From NCBI GenBank assembly GCA_934476075.1, contig CAKSNH010000030.1, positions 1-17,353 of the forward strand: 17,353 bases of DNA, given 5' to 3'. This DNA is from an uncultured Clostridia bacterium. GTDB taxonomy: Bacteria > Bacillota > Clostridia > UBA1381. A program made the translations under genes and the position numbers. The notes under the pieces were generated by a model. It made no database searches. It was not told the origin of the DNA and saw nothing but the letters and a program-made list of their open reading frames with translations. This document shows positions 1 to 6,206 of this stretch, piece by piece. Within the stretch, counting starts at the first letter, position 1. Each line of letters starts with the position of its first letter.

Positions 1-5
1 GCCGA

Positions 6-22
6 TTTTGACCTAGTCAAAA
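6..22. repeat. Perfect 7-bp palindrome, FapR-box-like core
   Basis: TTTTGAC (6-12) and GTCAAAA (16-22) are perfect inverted arms around CTA. The 8-mer ACCTAGTC (11-18) is identical to the core of the FapR operator found at 446-466 read on the other strand. The palindrome is directly visible. Whether FapR binds it is an inference, and it is more than 400 bp from the fapR promoter. It could instead be part of the terminator of an unseen upstream gene. Confidence 0.5.
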
Positions 23-47
23 TTACTTGACCAGTGGACGTGGACAA

Positions 48-69
48 AGCGAACTCCAAAGGGTTCGCT
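48..69. repeat. Small hairpin, 7-bp stem
   Basis: AGCGAAC (48-54) pairs with GTTCGCT (63-69) around an 8-nt loop. No T-run follows, so it is not a standard intrinsic terminator. Its role is unknown. Confidence 0.45.
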
Positions 70-93
70 ATAATTTGATAATGTCTATAATTA

Positions 94-114
94 TGGGGAA
101 GTGAAACGTCCCCA
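94..114. repeat. Small hairpin, 6-bp stem
   Basis: TGGGGA (94-99) pairs with TCCCCA (109-114) around a 9-nt loop. No T-tract follows. It lies directly before the short dispersed repeat at 116-152 and may belong to the same element. Confidence 0.4.
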
Positions 115-115
115 A

Positions 116-152
116 CGCTAAACTTGGACAACGTCAGTCTGCACTACGCTTT
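116..152 (+). repeat. Diverged dispersed repeat, left copy
   Basis: This 37-base stretch aligns in the same orientation with 17067-17102 near the other end of the window. I count 31 matches in 36 aligned positions with one single-base gap. Shared blocks include CGCTAAACT, GTCAGTC and ACTAC. Similarity fades beyond these limits. Neither copy lies in a credible gene, so it is most simply a short intergenic repeat. Confidence 0.5.
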
Positions 153-402
153 AATTTTAGCTATTTTAGGATAGAACAACAAATTGCAGTTTATGTTTAC
201 ACAAGCAATCGGCTACACCCACAAATCCCAATTCATCAAAAAATACATCACCACATTTCAAAAAGTGTATATTTAATTAGTATATGCAGGAAAAATGTAA
301 GATATATTCGTTAAAATGTTTAAAAAATAACAATAAAAATTATGCAAATAGCTGAAAATGTATAAATAAATTTGAACTATATATGAATTTTTGTAAAAGT
401 GC

Positions 403-431
403 TTGCAATGGGTAGGGTTTTAATATATAAT
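403..431 (+). promoter_or_regulatory. Sigma-A promoter of the fapR-fab operon
   Basis: TTGCAA (403-408) and TATAAT (426-431) are separated by exactly 17 bp, a near-perfect vegetative promoter. Transcription should begin near 438, giving a leader of about 50 nt before the fapR start. The FapR operator lies just downstream of that start point, so the promoter is probably under negative autoregulation. Confidence 0.85.
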
Positions 432-445
432 ATTAATAGTTATTT

Positions 446-466
446 TTATGACTAGGTACTAAATTG
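446..466. promoter_or_regulatory. FapR operator
   Basis: Read on the minus strand, this segment contains TTAGTACCTAGTC followed by an A/T-rich flank, which matches the FapR box I recall from Bacillus (TTAGTACCTAGTCTTAAT). It lies roughly +8 to +28 from the predicted start point, where a bound repressor would block initiation or escape. In the known system malonyl-CoA releases FapR from this site. The presence of fapR as the first downstream gene makes the assignment strong. Confidence 0.88.
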
Positions 467-490
467 ATTAAAAGATTGGAGGTTGTAATT

Positions 491-1051
491 TTGGCTAAAA
501 CGTTTTTGAAAAAAGAACGGCATGAACTTTTGCGTGAAAAACTGAAACAAAATCCGTTTTTGAAAGATGATGAACTTGCAAGAGAATTTAACGTTAGTGT
601 TGCAACTATCCGATTTGACAGAGCAGAACTGGGAATATCCGAGTATCGTGAGCGAATTAAAAAAGTTGCAAGGGACGGATATAACGGAATAAAAAGCAAA
701 CTTCCCGAAATGCTCGATTTAAACCCGATGCATGACGGTATATCCATGTTGCAGACCGATGATACTATGGTGTTTGGCGGAACGGATATTGTCAAAGGTC
801 AGGCGATATTTTCGTTTGCGGAAAATCTTGCACTGAAAGTAATTGACGCAAAAGCGGCACTTATAAAAGTGGCGAATGTCAAGTATATAAAAGAAGTAAA
901 GTCGGGCGACAAGCTTTTGGCAAAGTCGGAGGTTAAACGCATCAAGGACGATGAATATATTGTTTGGGTTAAAATTAAATGCAATATGACCGAGGTTTTC
1001 AGAGGTAAGTTTATGCTGGCAGTACCTGAGATTGATAAAAAGCAATCTTAA
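491..1051 (+). CDS. fapR: FapR, malonyl-CoA-responsive repressor of lipid synthesis
   Basis: This is a cytoplasmic DNA-binding regulator that represses fatty acid and phospholipid genes and is released by malonyl-CoA or malonyl-ACP. The protein is 186 aa, close to the usual 188. Residues about 26-47 form the N-terminal helix-turn-helix (VSVATIRFDR at 35-44), and about 85-180 form the hotdog-fold effector domain. I chose the TTG start at 491 because GGAGG sits at 478-482, 8 nt upstream. An upstream in-frame TTG at 464 would place that site inside the gene. Relative to the Bacillus protein as I remember it, Phe95 and Gly103 are kept, but the ligand-contacting Arg is Lys102 and a nearby Asn is Glu111. 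It is first in its operon and has its own operator upstream. Confidence 0.92.
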   Translation: MAKTFLKKERHELLREKLKQNPFLKDDELAREFNVSVATIRFDRAELGISEYRERIKKVARDGYNGIKSKLPEMLDLNPMHDGISMLQTDDTMVFGGTDIVKGQAIFSFAENLALKVIDAKAALIKVANVKYIKEVKSGDKLLAKSEVKRIKDDEYIVWVKIKCNMTEVFRGKFMLAVPEIDKKQS

Positions 1052-1074
1052 TATATCGTGTGGAGGAATTTGAC

Positions 1075-2082
1075 TTGAAGATAATTGTAGATGCTATGGG
1101 CGGCGATTATGCACCGTCAGTGCCTGTTGAGGCAAGTGTTCAAGGTGTAAAAGAATTAGGGATTGATGTTGTCCTTGTGGGTGACGAGAATAAGGTAAAG
1201 GCCGAACTTTCAAAGTATGAATATCCGACCGATAAAATTACGATTGTACATTCAGATGACGTTATAAGCAATTATGATGAACCGGCAAAGGCGGTTAAGA
1301 GCAGAAAAACCGCATCGGTTGTTGTGGCTGCTAATTTATTGAAAAACGGCGATGGTGACGCTATGCTTTCTATGGGAAGTACGGGTGCATTGCTTGCTGC
1401 GGGACTTTTGATAGTTGGAAGAATAAAGGGAATTGCACGTCCGGCTTTGGCGACAATTTTGCCGACAAAAAAAGAAAATTCACCGGTATTACTGATGGAC
1501 GCCGGTGCGAATACCTCATGCAAGGCTGAAAATTTGGTTCAGTTCGGTGTTATGGGCGATATTTACATGAAAAATGTTATGGGTTTGAAATCGCCGAAGG
1601 TTGGTCTTATCAATAACGGTGAGGAGGAAAGCAAAGGCAACGAGCTTACAAAGGAAACATATCCGCTTATGAAAAATGCCGGATTTAATTTTATAGGAAA
1701 TGTAGAGGGCAGAGATATTAATTCGGGCGAGGTTGATGTTGCGGTATGTGACGGATTTGTAGGAAATGTTGTTCTTAAAACAGTTGAAGGTATGGGACTT
1801 GCAATGAGTTCTCTTGTTAAAAAAGTATTTATGAAAAATGCTTTGACAAAGTTTGCAAGTCTGCTTGTAATGGGCGGATTGAAAGACTTCAAACGTGCGA
1901 TGGATTACAGCGAATACGGCGGTGCTCCGCTTTTGGGAACTAAAAAGCCGGTGATAAAAGGTCACGGCTCATCAAATACCCGTGCGGTATATTCGGCATT
2001 GATACAAGCGAAAAAATTTGTTGAAACAAATGTTATAGATGATATTCAAAATTCAATTACGGAGGTAAAGGCAAATGATTAA
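1075..2082 (+). CDS. plsX: PlsX, phosphate acyltransferase
   Basis: PlsX converts acyl-ACP and phosphate to acyl-phosphate, which PlsY then uses to acylate glycerol-3-phosphate; it links fatty acid synthesis to phospholipid. The family N-terminal motif VDAMGGDYAP is at residues 4-13, and further conserved stretches include SMGSTGALLAAG and the C-terminal YGGAPLLG. The length of 335 aa is typical. I chose the TTG start at 1075, with GGAGG at 1062-1066, 8 nt upstream. A GTG at 1060 would include the ribosome binding site in the gene. The 3' end overlaps fabH by 8 bp, suggesting translational coupling. Pairing of fapR with plsX is the standard Firmicute arrangement. Confidence 0.95.
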   Translation: MKIIVDAMGGDYAPSVPVEASVQGVKELGIDVVLVGDENKVKAELSKYEYPTDKITIVHSDDVISNYDEPAKAVKSRKTASVVVAANLLKNGDGDAMLSMGSTGALLAAGLLIVGRIKGIARPALATILPTKKENSPVLLMDAGANTSCKAENLVQFGVMGDIYMKNVMGLKSPKVGLINNGEEESKGNELTKETYPLMKNAGFNFIGNVEGRDINSGEVDVAVCDGFVGNVVLKTVEGMGLAMSSLVKKVFMKNALTKFASLLVMGGLKDFKRAMDYSEYGGAPLLGTKKPVIKGHGSSNTRAVYSALIQAKKFVETNVIDDIQNSITEVKAND

Positions 2083-3052
2083 GGCAAGAATTAAAGGAAT
2101 GGGTTCATACACTCCTGAAAAGATTTATGATAACGCATATATGGAGTCTATTGTTGAAACCAACAATGAATGGATTGTGCAAAGAACGGGTATCGAGCAA
2201 AGACATATTGCAGCTGATGACGAATACACAAGTGATTTGGCTACCAAGGCAGCTCAAAAAGCGTTGGAAAATGCGGGCGTTACAGCCGACATGATAGACC
2301 TTATCATTGTTGCTACCGTTACTCCCGACTATTTCACACCGTCGGTTGCCTGTGTTGTTCAAAAGAATATCGGTGCAAAAAATGCAGCGGCTTTTGATAT
2401 GAATGCGGCTTGTTCGGGTTTTGTTGCCGCATTGGTGACAGGTGAGAAATTTGTTGTTACGGGGACATATAAGAATGTGCTTGTAATCGGTGCTGACGCT
2501 TTGAGCAAGGCGACAGATTACAAGGACAGAGGTACTTGTATATTGTTCGGCGACGGTGCGGGTGCTGCTGTACTTTCGGCAAGCGACGAGGCAGGAATTT
2601 TGACATCATATATAGGTGCGAGAGGTGACGATTTCGAGAAAATCACAAACCTTGCATACAGAAATGACGATGCGGAAGTTGAAAAGCGTGTTTCGGACAG
2701 AAAAGATACCATCTGGATGGCAGGTGCGGAAGTTATGAAGTTCGCAGTAAGAATTATGCCTGAGGCTGCCGAAAAGGTTATTGCAGACGCCGGATTGACT
2801 GTTGAAGATGTAGACTTGCTTGTACCTCATCAGGCGAATATCAGAATTATTGACGGTGCTGTTAAGAGATTGAAAATTGATGACAGCAAAGTATACAAGA
2901 ATATTCATAATCACGGCAATACATCAGCCGCATCGATACCTGTTGCATTGTGCGAGGCTATCGAGCAAGGCAGAGTAAAACGTGGCGACAAGGTCGTTAT
3001 TGTAGGATTTGGTGCGGGTCTTACATGGGGTGCGGCACTTATTGAATGGTAA
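2075..3052 (+). CDS. fabH: FabH, 3-oxoacyl-ACP synthase III
   Basis: FabH starts fatty acid synthesis by condensing a short acyl-CoA primer with malonyl-ACP. The catalytic triad is visible: Cys113 in NAACSG, His252 in PHQAN and Asn282 in GNTSAAS. The glycine-rich FGDGAGAAV stretch is at 158-166. The length of 325 aa is normal for the family. The ATG at 2075 lies inside the last codons of plsX and has GGAGG at 2061-2065. Sequence alone does not tell whether it prefers acetyl-CoA or branched primers. Its place in the fapR operon differs from Bacillus subtilis, where fabH copies are elsewhere. Confidence 0.95.
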   Translation: MIKARIKGMGSYTPEKIYDNAYMESIVETNNEWIVQRTGIEQRHIAADDEYTSDLATKAAQKALENAGVTADMIDLIIVATVTPDYFTPSVACVVQKNIGAKNAAAFDMNAACSGFVAALVTGEKFVVTGTYKNVLVIGADALSKATDYKDRGTCILFGDGAGAAVLSASDEAGILTSYIGARGDDFEKITNLAYRNDDAEVEKRVSDRKDTIWMAGAEVMKFAVRIMPEAAEKVIADAGLTVEDVDLLVPHQANIRIIDGAVKRLKIDDSKVYKNIHNHGNTSAASIPVALCEAIEQGRVKRGDKVVIVGFGAGLTWGAALIEW

Positions 3053-3083
3053 GAATTATATTTTGAAAGGACGGTAAATAATT

Positions 3084-4025
3084 ATGAAATCAAGAATTTG
3101 TGACTTGTTAAATATTCAATACCCTGTAATTCAGGGAGGTATGGCTTGGGTTGCCACAGCAGAACTTGCAGCGGCTGTATCAAACGGCGGCGGTCTTGGT
3201 TTGATTGCGGCGGGCGGTGCTCCGGCTGACGTGGTAAGAGAACAAATACACAAAGCAAGAACTCTTACAGATAAACCGTTTGGTGTAAATGTAATGCTTA
3301 TGTCACCATTTGCCGATGATGTTATGAAAGTTGTTATCGAAGAAAAGGTTGCGGTGGTTGCAACAGGTGCGGGTAATCCGGGTAAATATATGGCTGCTTT
3401 GAAAGAGGCCGGAATTAAAGTGATGCCTGTTGTGGCAAGCGTTGCTTTGGCTAAGAAGATGGAAAAGAGCGGTGCGGACGCTATCATTGCAGAGGGTACG
3501 GAAGCCGGCGGACACATCGGCGAATTGACCACTATGGTTTTGGTTCCGCAAGTGGTTGATGCGGTATCTATCCCTGTTGTTGCGGCAGGCGGTATTGTTG
3601 ATTCACGAGGTGTTGTTGCATCATTTGCGTTTGGTGCGGAGGCTGTGCAGGTCGGTACAAGATTTTTATGCTCAACAGAATGTATAGCACACGATAACTA
3701 CAAACAAGCGGTTATAAAAGCAAAGGACAGAGATGCGGTTGTGACAGGCCGTTCGACAGGTGCTCCTGTAAGAGCGTTGAAGAATAAACTTACAAAAGAA
3801 TATGAAAAACTTGAAAAAGCCGGTGCATCGGCAGAAGAAATAGAACAGCTTGGTGTGGGCGGCCTTAGAAAGGCTACATTAGAGGGTGACGTGGAAATGG
3901 GCTCTTTGATGGCAGGTCAGTCAGCGGCTATGGTAAAGGCTATCGAGCCTTGTGCTGATATTATTAAGGATTTGTTCGCTCATGTTGATGATGTTATGGG
4001 CGGTATTTCAAGTAAATTGCAATAA
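3084..4025 (+). CDS. fabK: FabK, FMN-dependent enoyl-ACP reductase II
   Basis: FabK catalyses the last reduction of each elongation cycle, trans-2-enoyl-ACP to acyl-ACP, using FMN and NAD(P)H. It belongs to the nitronate monooxygenase-like TIM barrel family, unrelated to FabI. The N-terminal YPVIQGGMAW (13-22), the EAGGHIGELTTM block with His144, and the AAGGI and GAEAVQVGTRF flavin-phosphate region (about 167-200) support this. The length of 313 aa is close to the pneumococcal enzyme. Placement between fabH and fabD separates it from other flavoproteins of this fold. The ribosome site (AAAGGA at 3066-3071) is rather far from the ATG. It is probably the main enoyl reductase, since no fabI is present here. 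Confidence 0.93.
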   Translation: MKSRICDLLNIQYPVIQGGMAWVATAELAAAVSNGGGLGLIAAGGAPADVVREQIHKARTLTDKPFGVNVMLMSPFADDVMKVVIEEKVAVVATGAGNPGKYMAALKEAGIKVMPVVASVALAKKMEKSGADAIIAEGTEAGGHIGELTTMVLVPQVVDAVSIPVVAAGGIVDSRGVVASFAFGAEAVQVGTRFLCSTECIAHDNYKQAVIKAKDRDAVVTGRSTGAPVRALKNKLTKEYEKLEKAGASAEEIEQLGVGGLRKATLEGDVEMGSLMAGQSAAMVKAIEPCADIIKDLFAHVDDVMGGISSKLQ

Positions 4026-4033
4026 GATATTTG

Positions 4034-4051
4034 GACTGCGGCAGTGCAGTC
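4034..4051 (+). repeat. Small hairpin before the fabD ribosome site
   Basis: GACTGC (4034-4039) pairs with GCAGTC (4046-4051) around a 6-nt loop in the 48-bp gap between fabK and fabD. The purine-rich ribosome site (GGGAAAGGA) begins one base later. There is no T-run. It could tune fabD translation or protect an mRNA end, but it may also be chance. Confidence 0.35.
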
Positions 4052-4073
4052 GGGAAAGGATAGGTTTGAAACT

Positions 4074-5009
4074 ATGGGAAAATTAGCATTTGTATTTTCA
4101 GGTCAAGGTGCTCAGGCGGTAGGTATGGGCAAGGAACTTGCGGAAAATTTTCCTGTTGCGGATAAGACTTTTGATGAGGCAACAGAGGCGCTTGGGTTTG
4201 ATACAAAAGAAATGATTTGGAACGGTGACAGCGATACTTTGATGATTACCGAAAATACTCAGCCGGCGATTGTTACAATGAGTACAGCCGCATTGAGAGT
4301 GTTGGAGGAAAAAGGCATCAAACCTGACGTTGTTGCAGGTCTTAGCTTGGGCGAATATACAGCACATATTGCATCGGGTTCTTTAAAATTTGCCGATGCG
4401 GTACGTTTGGTTAAAAAAAGAGGAAAATATATGCAGGAAGAAGTGCCTATCGGAAAAGGTGCGATGGCGGCTATTATTGCATTGTCGGAAGAACAGGTTA
4501 TCGATTGCTGTAAGCAAGCGTCAGAGGTAGGTATTTGTCAGCCGGCAAACTTCAACTGCCCCGGACAAATTGTTGTATCGGGTGAGGTTGCAGCGGTTGA
4601 AAAATGCTGTGAAATCGCAAAGGAAATGGGTGCAAAACGTGCATTGAAACTGCCTGTATCAGCACCGTTCCACTGTGCAATGCTAATTGGTGCCGGCGAG
4701 AAATTGGCAAAAGAGCTTGAAAATGTGGAAGTTTCGGATATGCAAATTCCTGTTATCACAAATGTGACAGCCGATTATGTGGCAGACAAGGAAGATATTA
4801 AACCTTTGCTTATCAAACAGGTAAGCAATTCGGTTATGTGGGAAAAAACTATCGTCAAAATGATTGAGGACGGCGTTGATACTTTTGTTGAAGTTGGTCC
4901 GGGTAAGGCACTTAGCGGATTTATTAAGAAAATCAGCAAAGAAGTAAAGATATTTAACGTTGAGGATATGGCATCGCTTAATAAAACTTTGGAAGGTTTA
5001 GGCAAATAA
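4074..5009 (+). CDS. fabD: FabD, malonyl-CoA:ACP transacylase
   Basis: FabD moves the malonyl group from CoA to ACP, supplying the extender unit for FabH and FabF. The oxyanion motif GQGAQ is at 10-14, the nucleophile is Ser91 in GLSLGEY, and the catalytic His200 is in SAPFH. These positions are nearly the same as Ser92 and His201 of the E. coli enzyme. The length is 311 aa. I chose the ATG at 4074 because MGKLAFVFSGQGAQ is the usual family beginning; a GTG at 4044 would add ten unrelated residues and cover the ribosome site. GLSLG in place of GHSLG is also known in other Firmicutes. Confidence 0.95.
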   Translation: MGKLAFVFSGQGAQAVGMGKELAENFPVADKTFDEATEALGFDTKEMIWNGDSDTLMITENTQPAIVTMSTAALRVLEEKGIKPDVVAGLSLGEYTAHIASGSLKFADAVRLVKKRGKYMQEEVPIGKGAMAAIIALSEEQVIDCCKQASEVGICQPANFNCPGQIVVSGEVAAVEKCCEIAKEMGAKRALKLPVSAPFHCAMLIGAGEKLAKELENVEVSDMQIPVITNVTADYVADKEDIKPLLIKQVSNSVMWEKTIVKMIEDGVDTFVEVGPGKALSGFIKKISKEVKIFNVEDMASLNKTLEGLGK

Positions 5010-5030
5010 GGTTAAAGGAGAGTTTGTGAA

Positions 5031-5771
5031 ATGTTAAAAGGAAGAACAGCTATCGTTACAGGTTCGGGACGTGGTATAGGTAAAGCTATCGCATTAAAGC
5101 TTGCAAGCTACGGTGCAAATGTGGTTATCAATGATATTCCGTCATCTGATTATGCAGATGCTACAAGCGAAGAAATCAAAGCTATGGGTGTGGGTTCAAT
5201 CGTTGTTAAAGGCGATGTAAGAAATCCTGCCGATATGGAAAACCTAATTAAGACAACAGTGGATACTTTCGGTTCTATTGATATTTTGGTAAACAATGCC
5301 GGTATCACGCGTGACGGATTAATGCTTAGAATGTCTGAGGAAGACTGGGATATGGTGCTTGACATCAATCTGAAAGGTGCATTTAACTGTATCAAAGCTG
5401 CCGCAAGACCTATGATGAAACAAAAACACGGTGCTATCATAAATATTGCATCTGTTGTAGGTGTTATGGGTAATGCGGGACAGGCTAACTATTCAGCATC
5501 AAAAGCAGGTTTGATTGGTCTTACAAAGACGGTAGCAAAGGAATTTGCAAAGAAGAATATCAGATGTAATGCGGTTGCACCGGGATTTATCGATTCTGAT
5601 ATGACGGCAAAATTGTCTGATGAGGTTAAGCAAAGCTATTTTGCGGCTATTCCTCTTGCTAAGTTCGGTAAAACGGAAGATATTGCCGATGTTGTGGCAT
5701 TTCTGGCATCGGATATGTCTAAATATGTGACAGGTCAAGTAATTAATGTTGACGGTGGACTTGTTATGTAA
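5031..5771 (+). CDS. fabG: FabG, 3-oxoacyl-ACP reductase
   Basis: FabG reduces 3-oxoacyl-ACP to 3-hydroxyacyl-ACP with NADPH. It is a short-chain dehydrogenase of 246 aa, the usual size. The cofactor motif TGSGRGIG is at 10-17 and NNAG at 88-91. The catalytic residues are Asn113, Ser141, Tyr154 and Lys158 (YSASK). The C-terminal VTGQVINVDGG is typical of FabG. The start at 5031 follows AAAGGAG at 5014-5020. Context next to fabD and acpP makes the fatty acid role secure. The last codons contain the promoter that appears to drive acpP. Confidence 0.95.
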   Translation: MLKGRTAIVTGSGRGIGKAIALKLASYGANVVINDIPSSDYADATSEEIKAMGVGSIVVKGDVRNPADMENLIKTTVDTFGSIDILVNNAGITRDGLMLRMSEEDWDMVLDINLKGAFNCIKAAARPMMKQKHGAIINIASVVGVMGNAGQANYSASKAGLIGLTKTVAKEFAKKNIRCNAVAPGFIDSDMTAKLSDEVKQSYFAAIPLAKFGKTEDIADVVAFLASDMSKYVTGQVINVDGGLVM

Positions 5772-5777
5772 TATAAT
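5749..5777 (+). promoter_or_regulatory. Internal promoter for acpP
   Basis: TTGACG (5749-5754) and TATAAT (5772-5777) are separated by exactly 17 bp. This is 11 of 12 matches to the vegetative consensus. It overlaps the last 23 bases of fabG and would start transcription near 5784, about 45 nt before acpP. No FapR box is seen here, so this promoter may escape FapR control. The match is seen directly; activity is inferred. Confidence 0.72.
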
Positions 5778-5828
5778 ATATAAGTATTATGAGTTTTGAT
5801 GGCTCAGACGTGAAGGGAGGTGACAAGG

Positions 5829-6056
5829 ATGGATTTTGAAAAGGTAAAGGAAATAGTTGTTGACCAACTAGGAGCTGATGCAGCTGACGTTACAATGGAA
5901 GCATCATTTGTTGATGATTTGGGTGCGGATTCACTAGACGTTGTTGAATTGATTATGGCACTTGAAGAGGAATTTAACATTGAAATTCCTGATGAAGACG
6001 CTGAAAAGATTAGCACAGTAGGTGATGCTGTTGCTTACATCAAAGAACACGCTTAA
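5829..6056 (+). CDS. acpP: Acyl carrier protein
   Basis: ACP carries growing acyl chains on a phosphopantetheine arm and interacts with every Fab enzyme here and with PlsX. The protein is 75 aa and very acidic. The attachment serine is Ser35 in the motif GADSLDVVELIMALEEEF, and EIPDEDAEKI follows as in standard type II carriers. I chose the ATG at 5829, with GGGAGG at 5815-5820 at ideal spacing; a GTG at 5820 overlaps that site. A near-consensus promoter precedes the gene and a hairpin follows it, consistent with the high expression ACP needs. A polyketide-type carrier is unlikely given the neighbours. Confidence 0.96.
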   Translation: MDFEKVKEIVVDQLGADAADVTMEASFVDDLGADSLDVVELIMALEEEFNIEIPDEDAEKISTVGDAVAYIKEHA

Positions 6057-6089
6057 TTGAAAGTGTGAATGGATTAAACCATGAGAGAT

Positions 6090-6135
6090 AACTGCTCCGC
6101 ATTCATTTAAAAAATGCGTGCGGAGTTTCAGTTTT
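6090..6135 (+). terminator. Partial terminator or attenuator after acpP
   Basis: CTCCGCA (6095-6101) pairs with TGCGGAG (6119-6125). The stem can be extended by AACTG (6090-6094) with CAGTT (6129-6133) across a TTT bulge. The following T-tract is short and interrupted, so termination is probably incomplete. The loop region could also form a competing GCATT/AATGC pairing. It probably lowers read-through from acpP into fabF or protects the acpP mRNA 3' end. Confidence 0.55.
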
Positions 6136-6141
6136 GAATTA

Positions 6142-6173
6142 TTGATAGACAGTTTGTTTATTTTATATATATT
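6142..6173 (+). promoter_or_regulatory. Candidate promoter for fabF
   Basis: TAGACA (6146-6151) and TATATT (6168-6173) are 16 bp apart, each 5 of 6 matches; TTGATA (6142-6147) with TATATA (6164-6169) is an alternative. The position between the acpP hairpin and fabF is sensible. However, the region is so A/T-rich that chance matches are likely. No FapR box is visible. Confidence 0.35.
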
Positions 6174-6206
6174 TTAATTTCGGAAAAATACTGCAAGGAG
6201 GATAAT

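Larger units (their letters stand above)
1..402. other. Upstream non-coding region
   Basis: No convincing gene is seen on either strand. The first 160 bases hold three short hairpins and a short repeat related to the right end of the window (listed separately). From about 180 to 402 the sequence becomes very A/T-rich, as expected upstream of a promoter. Two TATAAT hexamers (69-74 and 86-91) have no matching -35 element, so I do not call promoters there. No riboswitch or known RNA family was recognised. Confidence 0.6.

Noticed and set aside
69..91. Two TATAAT hexamers that could be promoter -10 elements
   Set aside because: Neither has a matching -35 hexamer at 16-18 bp or an extended -10 TGn, and no gene follows closely.
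116..152. CRISPR or attachment-site explanation for the shared terminal repeat
   Set aside because: There are only two diverged copies 17 kb apart, no regularly spaced repeats, and no integrase, transposase or cas gene; the genes between them are core housekeeping genes.
464..490. Upstream TTG start for fapR
   Set aside because: It would overlap the operator and place the GGAGG ribosome site (478-482) inside the gene; the TTG at 491 has ideal spacing.
433..795. 120-codon minus-strand open frame over the fapR promoter and 5' end
   Set aside because: It covers the fapR promoter-operator and the fapR coding region in antisense, is very Ser-rich, and has no domain signal.
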